Source: Rotaria socialis (taxonomy: Eukaryota > Rotifera > Eurotatoria > Philodinida > Philodinidae). Taken from it: a stretch of 64,000 bases of DNA. Below the pieces are notes generated by a model, which was not told where the DNA came from, searched no databases, and saw only the letters and a list, made by a program, of their open reading frames with translations. This document shows positions 12,343 to 24,790 of this stretch, one piece after another (position 1 is the first letter of the stretch; the number at the start of each line of letters is the position of its first letter). The position numbers and the translations under genes were made by a program. The DNA lies in contig CAJNYU010001434.1 in assembly GCA_905331475.1 (NCBI GenBank), forward strand, positions 4,657-68,656, read 5' to 3'.

Positions 12343-13216
12343 ATGGTATCATTAGAAAAAATAGCGCAACATTCGACTATCTATGGTTTCTTTACAGCAT
12401 TGATTCTTGGAACAACTGGAGGCTTATTTAATCTAATCACATTTTCAAACAGTTCCTTTCGAAAACATGCATGTACGTACATTCTATTTTGTTTGCTCTT
12501 CGTTGCTTGATCTAATTTTTATTAATTACAGCATTAATTATTATTCGTTTGATGGCGGAATATTTAGGTAGCAATAGGGTCAACATCAACCGTAGTCTAT
12601 GCAAAATACGTTCCTATTTAACAGTTTGCCTACTAGGTATGACTTCAACTGGTGTTTTATTGGTAACTTTTGATAGGAATGCGCGACATCGGCAATTAAG
12701 CTCTTTACATTTTGCGAAAAGACTATTCGTCGTAACCATGCTGTCTTATTTATTTAGTTGTATGCCGTTTTCTTCGGATTGTTTATGATCTTCGAAATGG
12801 TACATGTGTACGATTGTCTGGCTTGCAATCTATCATAGTCACTGTTTTCAGTGTTTTTGCTGTTAATATCGCTCCTCATGCAGATATGTTGTTGTTGTTT
12901 TTTATTCATAACGTGGGTACATGAATTGTCATCTGATTATTGTAGCATTTCTGCATGCTTTTTTATCGGTGATTATTGCATCAATACATTCTGTCACTTA
13001 CTCATATAATGTGATCACAAGTTATGCCAAGAAGAGCATCGAATAACAAGCTATAGAATATCTAATTCAGTAAATTAGTCTTCTAATATTCTACAACAAT
13101 TTTTCTATGCCTTTTTATATTAACTACTGTTCTAGCTCTTTATGTAGAAAAGGTTTTCGAGCATCTTTTCAAAAACTGATTCATGAATATTTATGTTTTC
13201 GTAAATGTCGTTAAAT
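12343..13216 (+). pseudogene. Class A (rhodopsin-like) GPCR pseudogene
   Basis: Exon 1 (12343-12472) encodes an N terminus and TM1 with the conserved G-x(3)-N pattern (GTTGGLFNLITFS). A GT-AG intron in the same place as in the intact GPCR at 62.4 kb joins it to 12532 onward (SLIIIRLMAEYL, then CKIRSYLTVCLLGMTS, then a degraded DRY-like TFDRN). Near 12755-12770 the frame breaks: TM4 continues one frame over as CRFLRIVYDLRNGTC, which then meets a stop near 12920. The last part (about 13095-13216) still resembles a TM7 and C-terminal tail (SSSLCRKGFRASF) but needs another shift. The two frame breaks and internal stops mean it cannot make a full receptor. It appears to be a decayed paralogue of the 62.3-kb gene, with no ligand inferable. 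Confidence 0.72.
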
Positions 13217-14246
13217 TCGTATGTTGTGCCTATAAACAGTAAAAATAAAGCCGATGTTATCTTGGTATTTATTTGTTGTTTCATTAAAATTTATCCCGAT
13301 AAACATATTGCTGTATTCAATAATAATTCAAACTCTTGTTAAAATTGTATGATTTAGCACGAAGATACTTCTACATTGCTCAAATCAACATTTCGATAGC
13401 TAGAGAAATCGATAGGAATTTGACATTATTGAAGAGCCAACTGAGAAACAATATCGATGATGATAATAATAATAATAATAGATTCAATCAAGGAATATTA
13501 AAAAGAAAATAAAAGCAAACACTTACATGTAAGAACATTAGATTCAGTAGTTTTTGAAAGCGTTGATCTATGATTACTATTCACGATACTTCAATTCGTT
13601 TTAATTGAGTGATAAAGCCAAATCATTCGGCATTGTACCGTTATTCGAGACTATCATGTATTGTTTTGATCAAATCTTGAAAGGAAAACTTCACTGTTCC
13701 TAGTCTTTATTATACTATCGACTAAATTAACTAATGTTCTTCTTTGTCGCGAGTATTCATTTTTAACATTATTCAAGTATGCATAGCAATTTATGATTCA
13801 TTTAAAAATAATATTCCACTTTATGAAACATATTTAGATAATTAAAACATTTTCTTAATGTATACGAACGTGGTATATAGAATAAACAAAAAATCTAGCT
13901 GATCGCCAAGGGTTACTTGTCTCTTACTCATAGTTTTCATAGATCAATCGATTCACTTTATTCTTTATGTTCGACATATTAATGAAATGTTTTTTTTTTG
14001 CAATGATCAACTGGCATCATAGAAAATAATCGATTATTTAATATAATTATTAAATCCCATTATTTATCGTAATTCGAGAGAAATAGATCATTTTTAAATG
14101 AAAAAAACATAATCACATATCATTTTTAATAAGTTAATGAATGAAAAGGCAGAAAAGTTCCCGCTTTTCCTCATATATCTTAATGTTCGTTCTAACAGAA
14201 GTTTCTGTCATCTCAATAAAAACAAAAGTAATTCGTTGATTATTCT
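13217..14246. other. Intergenic with AAT microsatellite
   Basis: AT-rich DNA holding a short ATA/AAT trinucleotide run near 13462-13481. No coding signal was found. The last ~100 bases are the probable promoter and 5' UTR of the membrane-protein gene at 14247. Confidence 0.45.
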
Positions 14247-14844
14247 ATGTTTATACAACATCAATTATTAGTCTTCGTAACCATAATATATTCTGACGCA
14301 TTAGAAAATTTTCACAATGATGCCTATATCATTGAAAACGGACCATTTGGTTTAACATTTATAGAAAAAAATGATAGTTTTGTCGATTGGGTGCGTGTAC
14401 CTGAACAAAATTATAAACAATGGATCCTTGCACTGAAAGTTTGGCGTATTGTAAGACAAAACGGTTTATTTTTTAAACGATAGAATTTATGTTACAAACG
14501 ATTCGTTTTAGTGTTCAATAGTTCTCGGTATACTTTGTTTAATTTCTGCAGTACTTGTTCTTGCTTATATAATTCATGGTTTTCTTTCAAATTCTACTGG
14601 TCCGTTTAGCTGTGTAACTGATGCTAAATCTGATGATCTATCAGTCGTATCTGATACAAATATAACCGCTAATCTTCGGCAATTTGCATTGAAACATGAT
14701 TTTCCACAAGCATACCGTCAAGAACAAGAAATTCAAAGAGCAAACTATGATGATGTTGAACAACATTTATCTCCTATGGTACGAAATCCGATAGCATCTC
14801 CATTATATACTGATCAGTTGGCATTAAAAAAGCTAGCCAAGTAA
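14247..14844 (+). CDS. Uncharacterised single-pass type I membrane protein
   Basis: Two exons, 14247-14450 and 14512-14844, around a 61-nt GT-AG intron give 178 residues with phase 0 at the junction. Seen: a hydrophobic N-terminal signal-like segment (LLVFVTIIYSDA), a short extracellular part of about 50 residues (NGPFGLTFIEKND, then DWVRVPEQNYKQW), one transmembrane segment encoded at the start of exon 2 (SIVLGILCLISAVLVLAYII), and a cytoplasmic tail of about 85 residues rich in Gln, Asp and Asn. I do not recognise the family. Its stop lies only 72 bp from the stop of the convergent GABA transaminase gene, and each gene's AATAAA-type signal falls in or near the other's 3' end, so the transcripts probably overlap. 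The predicted topology is inference from hydrophobicity. Confidence 0.72.
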
Positions 14845-14916
14845 TCATATCGAATTATTATATTTTATTTTCTTGTAATATACTTGCTAAGTGAAAGAAA
14901 TAAAATGTATTTTGAT

Positions 14917-17900
14917 TTAAAAGTTCTTGGCTACTTCAACCATTTTGTTAAGAACAATATTAGCATGTTTTTCCGTAAAAATTAATGCTGGTCGAAATCG
15001 TACAGATACATCACCACATGCACCTATTTGAATGCCTACGAATAAGAAAAACAAACTAGAATGCGATAATTTCTTAATTAGCTCATTTACCGGCATTTCT
15101 CATTTGATTTATAAATTTATCACGTACTGACGCATTCGGCATATCAAATGCACAGAATGTACCCAGACCACGTGTATTAAGAACCAATTGGGGATATTGT
15201 TTGCTGACATTTTTTAAACCATTTAAAAATAGGTCACCAGTTTTTCGTGTATTTTCAATTAAATTTTCTTCTTTTACTGTTTTCAATATTGCATCTAACA
15301 CTAACATTTTTGCTGGTTCACCCATCCAAGTATTAAAAATACGATAAGGCTATTAAATATGAACAGTGAAATCAATTTGTCCTTTATACTGATTAAAAAA
15401 ATTAACCTGTTTAGGTTGGAATTTTGCTTTAGCAAAATAACCTCCAGTTTGAAATTTTTTCGAAAATGTTACTATATCAGGTGATGCAGGTAAGTTAAAA
15501 TATTCGTGTGCCCAGAATTTCCCCGTGGCACCAAGACCTGTTTGAACTTCATCGACAAGTAATGCTGCACCATTCTAAGAAGAAGAAAAATGAATGTCAT
15601 TTTCTCTATTATTTTTTTTCTTCAAATCGATTTCTCAACCTGATTCGTTAATTTTTGTAATTGTTGAAAAAAATTTGGACTTCCATGATAATCACCACCT
15701 TCACTCTGAATTGGTTCGACTACAACACCAACGACTGGCTTCTGTTTTGATTTGTATTCATGAAATAGTTCTTCGATCTAATTAAGAAAAAATAATTTTC
15801 AAATTTCTTTTAAGCAGCTTGTTTTTAATTTTTCTTCTATAGATAGTGCTCCAATAATCTCACAGATGAATTTCTATTGATATTAAAGAAAATAATCGGT
15901 GACCGAACTTGATAATATTTGATGATGACGGTAATATATATGAAGGAATAGAGTCAATAAATAACATAGGTTTGGAATATCAAACGATTGATTTTAGGAT
16001 CGTTTAAATATCTCCGTACTTTTAATAAATTCATCATTTTTTAGATAAATCAGAAATGAAATAGATGCATGAAAAAATACCCGGAGTTCTGATCTCCCAT
16101 GAATAGTATGTTGTTTTTACTCGACTTCTCATGTTGTGTAAAAAATCTCTAATAAAATCTATGACCTTCGTTTTGAGATAGTATTATTTTTATAGAAATA
16201 ATGAAAAAAAAACTTTTTTTGTTGTCTTTTCAATTGCTTTCATGAATACCTGAGGCAGTAATATATTACAGGGCTCGTTCTTTGAAATAAACTATATAAT
16301 TACGATATAAACTTCTATAAATAGATGTTTCTTTTGTTTTTGAAGCATCTTGATATTCAGCGAAATAATTAATGTGTAAGAAAAAAGTTTACAAAAGTAT
16401 TCATCGCTAAAAGAGATATTTAGGATCCTTTTTTTTTGGCGTTGATGAGTATCGTTCGAGAAAATTACAATATAAAACTTTCAGTCTTATGCAATTTCTC
16501 ATCTGAAATCGATATTTTAGAAACAGTTGAGATTTAATTGGCTCAAACTTTTTTTCTCTCTTGTGTCAATTTGTGTTTATTCATATTCTATATTTATGAA
16601 AGAATTTTACTTTTCGAGAGAGAGGAAGAGATGACAGCAAATTGATCCATTAGTTCTGGGCTATTTTCAAACGATAATCTCGGTTCTATTTTGAATGAAA
16701 AAAGAAAACACTTACACGAGCTAAGCATTTTTCATCTTCTTTTGCATTTTCTCGTTCATTGGCTTCCAATGGATATTTATATCTTGGAAATGGTGCAATG
16801 GGCCAATCGAAGCTTGGAATGTCAAGTTTATGAATCGGCTTCGAATGTGTGCATGATAGTGCACCTGAATAAATAGTTAATAAAACAATCGTCAAGATTT
16901 TTTAATTTTTTATCTTACCAAATGTTCTTCCATGGAATGCTCCTTCAAATGACATAAGAGAAACAGTGGGACAACCTGGTGCTTTGTTATACATAGACGA
17001 TTTTAAATCTTCATCAGTAAATGGCTTTCCATCACGATGTTTATCGGCATACCAAATACAAATAGCTTTGAATGCGTTCTCATTAGAACATGAACCACAC
17101 ATCATGGGTTGAACATATTCAAGGCCCTTAGGCGCAACCTAGATTGGCAAGCAATGTTATTTACGAATTAAAAGAACAAATACTAGTGAATTACTGGCAA
17201 AAGTATTTCCTCTATTTGCTTAATAAATTGAGGAGTTGGATGAACTCCAAGTGCTGGTCGATTCACAAGTTGACTCTAGAAAATGAAACTAAAATGATTT
17301 TCGAATTTAATAATCTACTATAACGAACCAAGTTTTTTGGATCTTGAAATACTTTTTGAATTGATGGGTGGTTGTACCCTTAATAAAAATAAAAAAAAGA
17401 GAAGAAAAACGATTAGAAAAATATAAAAATCTGTCTTGTTCATGCTGAACTGATTACCAAGTGGAAGAGAAGCAATTTGCTCATAAACATCCAACATGAC
17501 ATTGCCATCAATGTCGACTGAATAATTTCCTATCGATTTTTCAACATCGAGTACAAAAACTGTACTGAAAGGATTCTAAATGAAGACAGTAGAGAATCCA
17601 TATTTTTGTATATATTTAAACAAAAACAGTAGTGCCAAACTTGAAACTTGAATTCAGTTGAACATAGAAAATTTCAACTTTCAACTCATAGCAATATATG
17701 TATGAGTCACGATTATTCAGAATGCTATTGTTTTAAAAGTTGAAAATTTTAATTTTCAATTGAATTCAAGTTTCACTTATATGAAAAAAAACAGAAACAC
17801 CTACTTGCGTTTTTTCGAGTTTTTTGATGAACTCTTTCGATTTTGGACCCTAATATATTAAGAGAAAATAAATTTCCAATAGCAAAATTTCACAATAAAA

Positions 17901-18089
17901 TTTCGACTTCGTACTGGTATTTCTGTGTTCATTTTTGGACCCGATGGTTCGTGACTGAGAATACTGTTTACTAAATTAATTTTTAACGTTTTCATTAATT
18001 ATACTTAAAGTAATGATAATCTACAAACCTCGACATTGTGTACGAGTTTGTAAAAGACTTCGAAGATGAAGAAGACGTGCAGCTCTCAT
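14917..18089 (-). CDS. ABAT: 4-aminobutyrate aminotransferase (GABA transaminase), mitochondrial
   Basis: Twelve exons: 18029-18089, 17915-17970, 17805-17849, 17458-17575, 17329-17378, 17195-17275, 16919-17138, 16716-16864, 15640-15777, 15407-15574, 15091-15349, 14917-15035. They total 1464 nt and 487 residues, close to the human 500. Seen: an Arg/Leu-rich presequence ([20 protein letters not shown]) fits mitochondrial import. [17 protein letters not shown] and [11 protein letters not shown] follow. CGSC is the cysteine pair that in mammalian GABA-T holds a 2Fe-2S cluster. Next are [37 protein letters not shown] (Asp314, contacts the PLP ring nitrogen) and TFSKK (Lys345 or 346 is the PLP lysine). 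Known: it transfers the amino group of GABA to 2-oxoglutarate, giving succinate semialdehyde in the GABA shunt. Intron 8 (15778-16715) is 938 nt; intron 3 carries a small MITE. The gene looks intact. Confidence 0.97.
15778..16715 (-). other. Long intron of the GABA transaminase gene
   Basis: Intron between exons 8 and 9 of the GABA transaminase gene. It is AT-rich with scattered poly-A and poly-T runs. I see no nested gene, TIR pair or coding remnant. Confidence 0.6.
17633..17777. mobile_element. Short MITE inside a GABA transaminase intron
   Basis: A palindromic ~145-bp repeat lies inside the intron 17576-17804. Its ends are CAAACTTGAAACTTGAATTC and the inverse GAATTCAAGTTTCA; its middle carries ATGAGTCACGATT. 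A second, more complete copy lies at 53729-53887. The target duplication is not clear; TA is possible. Confidence 0.7.
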
Positions 18090-18599
18090 ATCTAAATAGA
18101 ACACAACAATGGAAGCAAAGCAGGCTCTTCACTCTCGTCAATAAATAGCAAGTAAAAAACAATATCTTTTTTCGATTTGCCCTATATTCAAGGGTGCACA
18201 CTCTCAAATGATGAGAAAGAAAACGAGAATAGCACGTTAAGTAATGTGTTCCGTTCTCTCGATTATTTTCATATATTTACGTACTGCATTTCGAATAGGC
18301 TCCTTATCGTTCCTCCTCTTTTTTATCAGTTTGAACTCGGGATATAGTTGTTGTCAAACATATCAGAAGTGCAATTTTGTAAAAATATTTTATTCCAATA
18401 ATGAATTAAGATAGAAAAAAAATTTAAAAAAAGAAGCTTTATCGATGAACATTAGTAAAATATAATCGAAATGTCAATACTCAGAGTCAATTATTATTAG
18501 CGTCGTCTATTGATCAATCTATGATTTGTTGTTGAGCTTGACAAATAACCGTGCAGCCATCAAATCTTCCTTTCTGTGCGTGTTTGCTTGAATTTAAAT
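18090..18599. other. Intergenic: GABA transaminase promoter side and calcium-sensor 3' side
   Basis: About 510 bp between two minus-strand genes. It should contain the promoter of the transaminase gene and the 3' UTR of the calcium-sensor gene. No motif I can name stands out. Confidence 0.5.
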
Positions 18600-19831
18600 T
18601 TAACTTTGTTTTTTGATAAACGATGGAGCTAAAAAACTAGTAAGTTCTTTATCTTTAAGCATATTTACGAATTCTTGTTTTGATATTTTATCATCATCAT
18701 TTAAATCTAATATTGCCATAATTTCATACGATATATAAGCAACACTATGTTTTTCTCGATCGATATCATATAGAATAAAAAGTGCATTGACAATCTGTTT
18801 TATTTCTTCGTAACTAATAAATCCATCTGCATCTTGATCATAAGCATTGTATAGCCATTCAAGTTTTTCTCGTGGTGTACTGCCATTACTATGTATATAA
18901 ATAGCAATAAGATATTCATCAAATTGTATAAAATCGTCTTGTGCTAAACTATCAAAAGCGTGAAACAAAAATTCACAATAAACTTTTGATAATTTTGAGC
19001 GAAGTAATTTTTGATAAAAATCAATAAATTCACTTTTTGATAAGTGACCTGAAGGACAATTTTTTTGAAATGTTTGATAATAATGTAGAATTTGTTCACG
19101 AGTAAATTTTGTTCGATTCATTAAATAGTCTATCCGATCAGATGTGAGCTCATTGGTTGATGAAAATATTCCACACTGACTTTTCTAAATTAAGAAAACA
19201 ATTAAATAAATATTTAAGAAGAAAAAATGAAACGAACTTTTGAATTCCAACTCGTTTTATTAAACATAGGTGTTATTAATTCAAGTAAATCTGTACATTG
19301 TTGACATAGTTGAATAAATTCTTCTAAATTTAATTGTCTATCATTATTAATATCAAGTTTTTTAAATAAAAATCTAAATTCATTTAGCCGATCTATTGTC
19401 AATAGTTTTCCATGAATACGATAAGCTAAATGACATAAACTAAAGAATTCATGTTCATCAATATGATGGTCAAGATTAGTATCATAAAGACAAAAAATCC
19501 ATCGAAGTTTTTCATCATCATCTGTCTCAGGCATACTAATAGCTTTAAGAAATAGAATCTCTTTAAAATTTAATTGTCCATTTTTATCTGTGTCTATATG
19601 ATGAAATAAACGTTCAAGTAATGGTTGTGAATTAGATAAATGTTTTAATTCATTTGAATATAGATCACAAAATTGTGGAAAATTTACATAACCACGTGGG
19701 TAATAAGTTAAGAATCGAATATAAAAATCATTAATCTGTTTCCGTGTAAAATGAGTATGAAGAATTATATATGATATTTCACGTTCATTTAATTCAGGAT
19801 GTTCAGAACGAGCCGGATTAAGATTTCCCAT
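18600..19831 (-). CDS. Tandem (double) neuronal-calcium-sensor-like EF-hand protein
   Basis: Exons 19238-19831 and 18600-19184 join in phase 0 across a 45-nt GT-AG intron and give 392 residues. Seen: two successive four-EF-hand units. Unit 1 (1-198) starts MGNLNPA and has a degenerate first hand (YYPRGYVNFPQF) and three usable loops (80-91 DTDKNGQLNFKE, 117-128, 160-171). Unit 2 (about 220-392) has the classic NCS cryptic hand (KNCPSGHLSKSEF), a degenerate second loop near 276-288, then loops at 314-325 (DQDADGFISYEE) and 358-369. Known: NCS proteins (recoverin, NCS-1, KChIP) are about 190 residues with four hands, so this is a head-to-tail double. Gly2 could be N-myristoylated, but Pro6 is a poor match to the usual Ser/Thr. 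Alternatively these are two adjacent genes; the clean phase-0 splice and the lack of a stop before the junction argue for one. Confidence 0.85.
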
Positions 19832-20128
19832 TTTGATGATTGTATATTGGCGAGATTAGAAATGTGTACTTACTAATAAGATCTATGCCTGACAAGAATC
19901 AACTCTCATAATATATTCTTCTTCAACCGAGGGCGAAAAAGAAAAGATTATTGATGCCAGAGAAACTTATAGATAAACAGATAGCGTCATGAGATGTTTT
20001 CAGACATGTTTTTCATCATAAGAGATTCATATATTATTCATGAGTCATTTTTCGCTTGATTTCCTAATTTTATTCTTTTATATCATATTAATCATATGTA
20101 TTTTCCGTTAAAGATGCCAATGTGAATC

Positions 20129-20387
20129 ATGTTTTCTTCACAAGTTTTTACCAATACATCTTCTCATCTACAACTAAATACTTATGTACAACCAATGATG
20201 ACACGTATTTTTCGATTTCTATTTTCTTTAGCTTGGAAAGCTGCCATTATGTAAGTAAAATACTGCGACTATTGATTCACAGAAGAAGAAAAACAACATT
20301 TTATAATATTTTAGTTTTCCATATTTATTTTCGTTTGGTACATTAGCTTCTGGTCTACAAATCCGTGTTGATGTTGATATTAATTAA
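20129..20387 (+). CDS. Candidate small protein (64 residues, one hydrophobic segment)
   Basis: Exon 1 (20129-20250) and exon 2 (20315-20387) flank a 64-nt intron with a consensus GTAAGT donor and a TTTTAG acceptor. The join completes a split Ile codon and gives 64 residues. Seen: a polar N-terminal third (MFSSQVFTNTSSHLQLNTY), then a basic/hydrophobic stretch (TRIFRFLFSLAWKAAIIF, PYLFSFGTLASG) that could span a membrane, and a short acidic end (VDVDIN). An AATAAA signal overlaps the stop region immediately downstream. I do not recognise the family; the shape (short, basic, single hydrophobic helix) is like small mitochondrial or ER membrane subunits, which is only inference. It could still be a chance splice-compatible ORF. 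Confidence 0.45.
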
Positions 20388-22120
20388 ATAAAATTTTTGT
20401 TTTGTATCATATTTTTTTATTATAACTTTTCCTTAAATATAATATATATATATATATATATATATACATATTACTTTATTTGTTAATAAAAACGGAACAC
20501 TATCACTAATTGCAATAACAAGAAACTTAATAAATAAAATAATTCAAAAATGTTTTATTTACGTCCAATCATCGACTTGCGACGACATGTGCTTTTATTT
20601 TATCTACATAAATTATTTTGAGTATGAATAAGTCATAATCATAGCTGTAATTTGACATGATAATGATTTGATGTACACTATTGATATATATTATTTATTT
20701 CTTTAGGGTAAAGATGATTAAGAATATCGGAATTTACTGGTCTCAAAGAAAAAAAATACAAGCCAGTGTTAACGCTTTTATTGATACTATGAACAACGAG
20801 TACAGACAATGTCTACTTGTCGCACTATTATATTTTAAAGTAATTCTTAAGAAAAGTGTGGAATTTATTTCGAAATTTCTATCGACAAAAAGCTAAAACG
20901 AACAGTATTTTACTTGGTTTTTACCGTATTCTGGTTAATAAGAAAATTTTTTTCTAGTTTTTCTTTGCACTCACACGAGTAATGTTTATCACAAACATTG
21001 ATAATTATGCTAATAGGAAACGTTCTAATGAGCCAATTAAATAAGGTTTATTTTTATTTCAGTGTAAAATTGTTGATATTATTTCGCCTTTTTCAACTAA
21101 TCTAGAACAAAACTCAACATATTCTTTATTTTATTAGAAAAACTGAGTTAACGGATGATTTTCGGGTTGACTGAAATTGAAAACTTTCTGTTTTAGCATA
21201 AGCCATGATTGGTAATCGATTCTATTCATTTATCTTCATATGAAACATAAATTTAATGATAATAATTAGATGGAAACTATTTAAAATCACTTACTAAATT
21301 TAATTATGCTAATATCAACTAGCTATTTTGTTCTCAACATAATAGACGTACTTATTGAAGCTTGATAGAACTTTTTTTTTAACAGCCTTTAGTAATGATG
21401 TTTATCTATCTAATAATTCTTGATGGGATTATATATTCTTGAGAATGTGAGACTAAGCTTTTTGCAACTACTCATCAAGGTCATTATTTTGCAAAGTGCT
21501 GAGCAACTTCACATAGAAAACAGTGTACTAAAATGCATGAATTATCGTATTCATTTATTTCTTACTCATTACAACTCACTCAGAACATGTTCGATGAAAC
21601 ATTGCATTAAAAATATATACGAAGATGAACGAAGAAGTCTCATATAAATTTTCATCTATGATGTTCACTAATAGTATGTGTTAAATACTAAAGGAAAAAA
21701 GTAGACGATATATAAACACAAAATAATCGAAAATGGAATCAACAATTATATAATTTCTAAGAGACATGATACGTTGGTGTAAATTGTTTGACAAATAATA
21801 ATTCCTAATAGTTAAATAACACTTTTGCATAGTTAGATTAATAAATATTTATTCATAGAATAGAATATTTAGTAATCGAATTTTTTTCATATCTTCAAAT
21901 TCTTTAAATACATCGTTTATTCTATAAGAGAAAATGCGTTAATTTATAATAATAAAAACTTTTATTAACCATTCATTTCAGAAGAAGATTATAAAATTTG
22001 ATTATAAAAAATAAATGCGTCTATGTTTAATTAATTAATTATAAATTAACAAAATTTCTGCTACTACTGAAATATTCGAAAAATTTTCATGCACGCATGT
22101 CTAAAAAAATGCTTATTTAA
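20388..22120. other. Intergenic with AT microsatellite
   Basis: AT-rich DNA. A long AT dinucleotide run lies near 20440-20466. Two short ORFs (20681-20896 and 21420-21647) lack any domain or splice logic. The part next to 22121 should hold the ceramide kinase 3' UTR. Confidence 0.5.
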
Positions 22121-24790
22121 TTATGTTGCCTCTTGTTGATGTTCCCTTCTTCTTTTGGGAAAAAATGGACAGCATTTACGTTTTTTACTATTTTCTATTG
22201 GATTATTTTCTTCGATTTTGTCAAATTGTATACCCGATGCAAAAATATTAAGTACTTGACGATGAATACGAATTTTTATTTCATCGCCTGATATTAATTC
22301 ACCATCGCATGACAAATTACCAAGGGCTTTTCTATGCTCGCATTTCGGACGTATAAAAACTTCTCTGGCACAGTAATGTTCAACGTTGGGTAAATCGTTT
22401 ATTAATCGGCCATCTTTAGCGACTTGCCAAAGAAAACGAAGAAAACCAGTTCGCCAGGAACGTTTTACAAGAATTAAATCGAAAGTTCCGTCACCTCGAA
22501 AGAAAAGCAAGAATAAATTAAATTTCTTAATCTAATTCATATTCTAGAAAATATGACATACCCAAATGAACATATGGTGACATTCCAAATTTACTTTTTG
22601 CACATCGACCCGGCATATTAAGACAATTTATTGTTGTATATCTTCCTTCGAGTTTTATTGTTGATAATGGATCGATACTAGTAGTATCATGAGTGTCTAC
22701 TATGGCACACGTTTCACAATTTTTCCGACAAAATCTTGTTTTTGCTTCAAGAATTTTGTTTTCAAGAATTTTTAACGGCTTTTCTTTTTGATTGGTGTTA
22801 TTTGTTTTTGGATCAGCATTATTTAATAGATGATGAAAATCGGGTAGAACAGGTGACTCAGAATCAACATCGCTGTGATTCTTTGTTGTTGTTGTGCGCG
22901 ATAAATCGGCGTCTGATAATGTTATTGTTACTTCGCTGTTATATGATCGATTACGAATAAATTGAAAGAAACCAGCTAAATCGTATCGTAGTGGTCCTAG
23001 AAAACGCCATTTATCGGATTGCTGAATAATATCACCAAAAAACCCATAGGCAAGCATAACTGCCATAAAACTTACAAATCCTTTTTCGTTATGAACCTTT
23101 GAATGAAAAAGAGAAATATGCACAAATAAAAACAGGTAAACTTTTATTTACTGTTGCTATATCAATGGAAAGTGTTTCACCAACAATAATCTGTAAGGCA
23201 CTTGTTACAGGATCATTAAGACCAGTTGTACCAAAAGCAACAGCATCAGTTGATCCTGCTGGTATAATACCAATTTTTAAATTAGGACGAATTATATTTA
23301 CTTCCGGATCATCAATATCTACATTTGCTTCTAGAGATGTTCGTAGTAAAAGACCATGGCATAATTCAGCAAACATTCCATCACCACCAACACAAACAAT
23401 ACCATCGTAATCATTCAGATCTTCGTTCATTATATATTCTTTTGCTTGATTAGCACGCTCTGTATGAATGGTTGTAACTGCAATATTTGCTGCATTAAAT
23501 ATTGGTAAGACTGATTTTTCGAATACAACTTTTGCTTTACCTATACAATAGACAATAATAGATCTTTCTTTGTATTGATCGAAATCTTTTGGTTAACTAA
23601 GATAAATCTTTGCAATTTAAACATTAGTCTTAGCTTCAATTAAAAAATTTTCAAATAACTCATATTTGATCGGTACATTGATAAATATATATATATTATA
23701 AAAACTGGATATACTCTAAAAATAGTATTATCTTTAAAATATGTAATTTTAGTATAAAATAAAATCGTTTGACAGGTGAAATAGATTCTTAGCGCAACTT
23801 GTAAGAACGTTTAAAGGAGTAATAAAAAATAGTAAAATTTGAAAGCACAGTATAAAACTTATTCGAATGAGATTAAACAGAAAGTATTCTTTTAAATCAT
23901 GTACTCGAAACTTTTTTCAAGTATAAATTATTTTTGTGGGAAAAATTTTTTCTTAAAATTGAGTCTAAACTTAATATTTATCATTTTCACTAAAAGAATT
24001 TCTATATCTATTCAGTAAATAAACTATAAATATTGTAACGAGAGCTGAAAAAGACCTAATAAAGATTGGCAAGAAAAAAACAAGCAAATCATATGTATCT
24101 ATTACCTTTACCACCAAATGGATTAACAAACGCTAATAGTTTATGTGGTCGTTGTTCCAAAGTTGATAAACATAAATTTAAGTTAAAATATAATTCGTTT
24201 GTTATATCTTCCGTTTCCACTTCAATTTCTAATTTTTTTACACTCCATCGAACCAAATTCGATACATCAACATATCTTATTTTAATTACAGTTTTATATA
24301 TTGGATCAGTTTCACCATCAATGTACGATTGATTAAAGAAAAATCGTCTCCGGCTACCTAGACGACGTATTTTTGGGGTTTGTTGTATAGTGTTTTCAGA
24401 AGCAAGCGTATTGAGCGTTGCACAACTTGCTTGTTTGGATGGTTCGTTCATTGTTGTGACCATAATGTTTCTATCAATTGGTTCATTATTATCATTAAAG
24501 TTTCTTTTATTTTTATTTGGTGCTTTTGTTAATTGTTGAACGCTCAGTAAATGATTAAGACTAATTTCTTCAGGAACGATAGTATCCTTTTTCTCATTTA
24601 TTGGTTCGAAACATAATCGAGTTATTGATGGTATAATATTATCCAATGAAATGTCAGTAAATTTGACTTCAAGCACGTCTGTTGTTAATGAATTATTAGT
24701 AGAATTTGCATCATCACTATCGACTCGTATACTTAGCTGATAAGGGTTATTTTTGATATAACATTTTGTGGAATATATCGTGGATGACAT
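22121..24790 (-). CDS. CERK: Ceramide kinase
   Basis: Four exons (24106-24790, 23152-23540, 22562-23096, 22121-22494) total 1983 nt and 660 residues. Seen: an N-terminal region of about 200 residues in the position of the CERK PH-like domain; LLAFVNPFGGKGKAKVVFEK entering the DAG-kinase catalytic domain; HTERANQAKEY; the nucleotide-binding GIVCVGGDGMFAE; GIIPAGSTDAVAFGTTG; YGFFGDIIQQSDKWRFLGP; the CERK-specific Cys cluster C-x3-C-x2-C (CRKNCETC); and HLGDGTFDLILVK, which is rebuilt exactly across the last splice junction. Known: it phosphorylates ceramide to ceramide-1-phosphate at Golgi and plasma membranes. The protein is longer than human CERK (537 residues) because of a Ser/Asn-rich N-terminal part and an insertion near residues 410-450. 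It appears intact. Confidence 0.95.
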
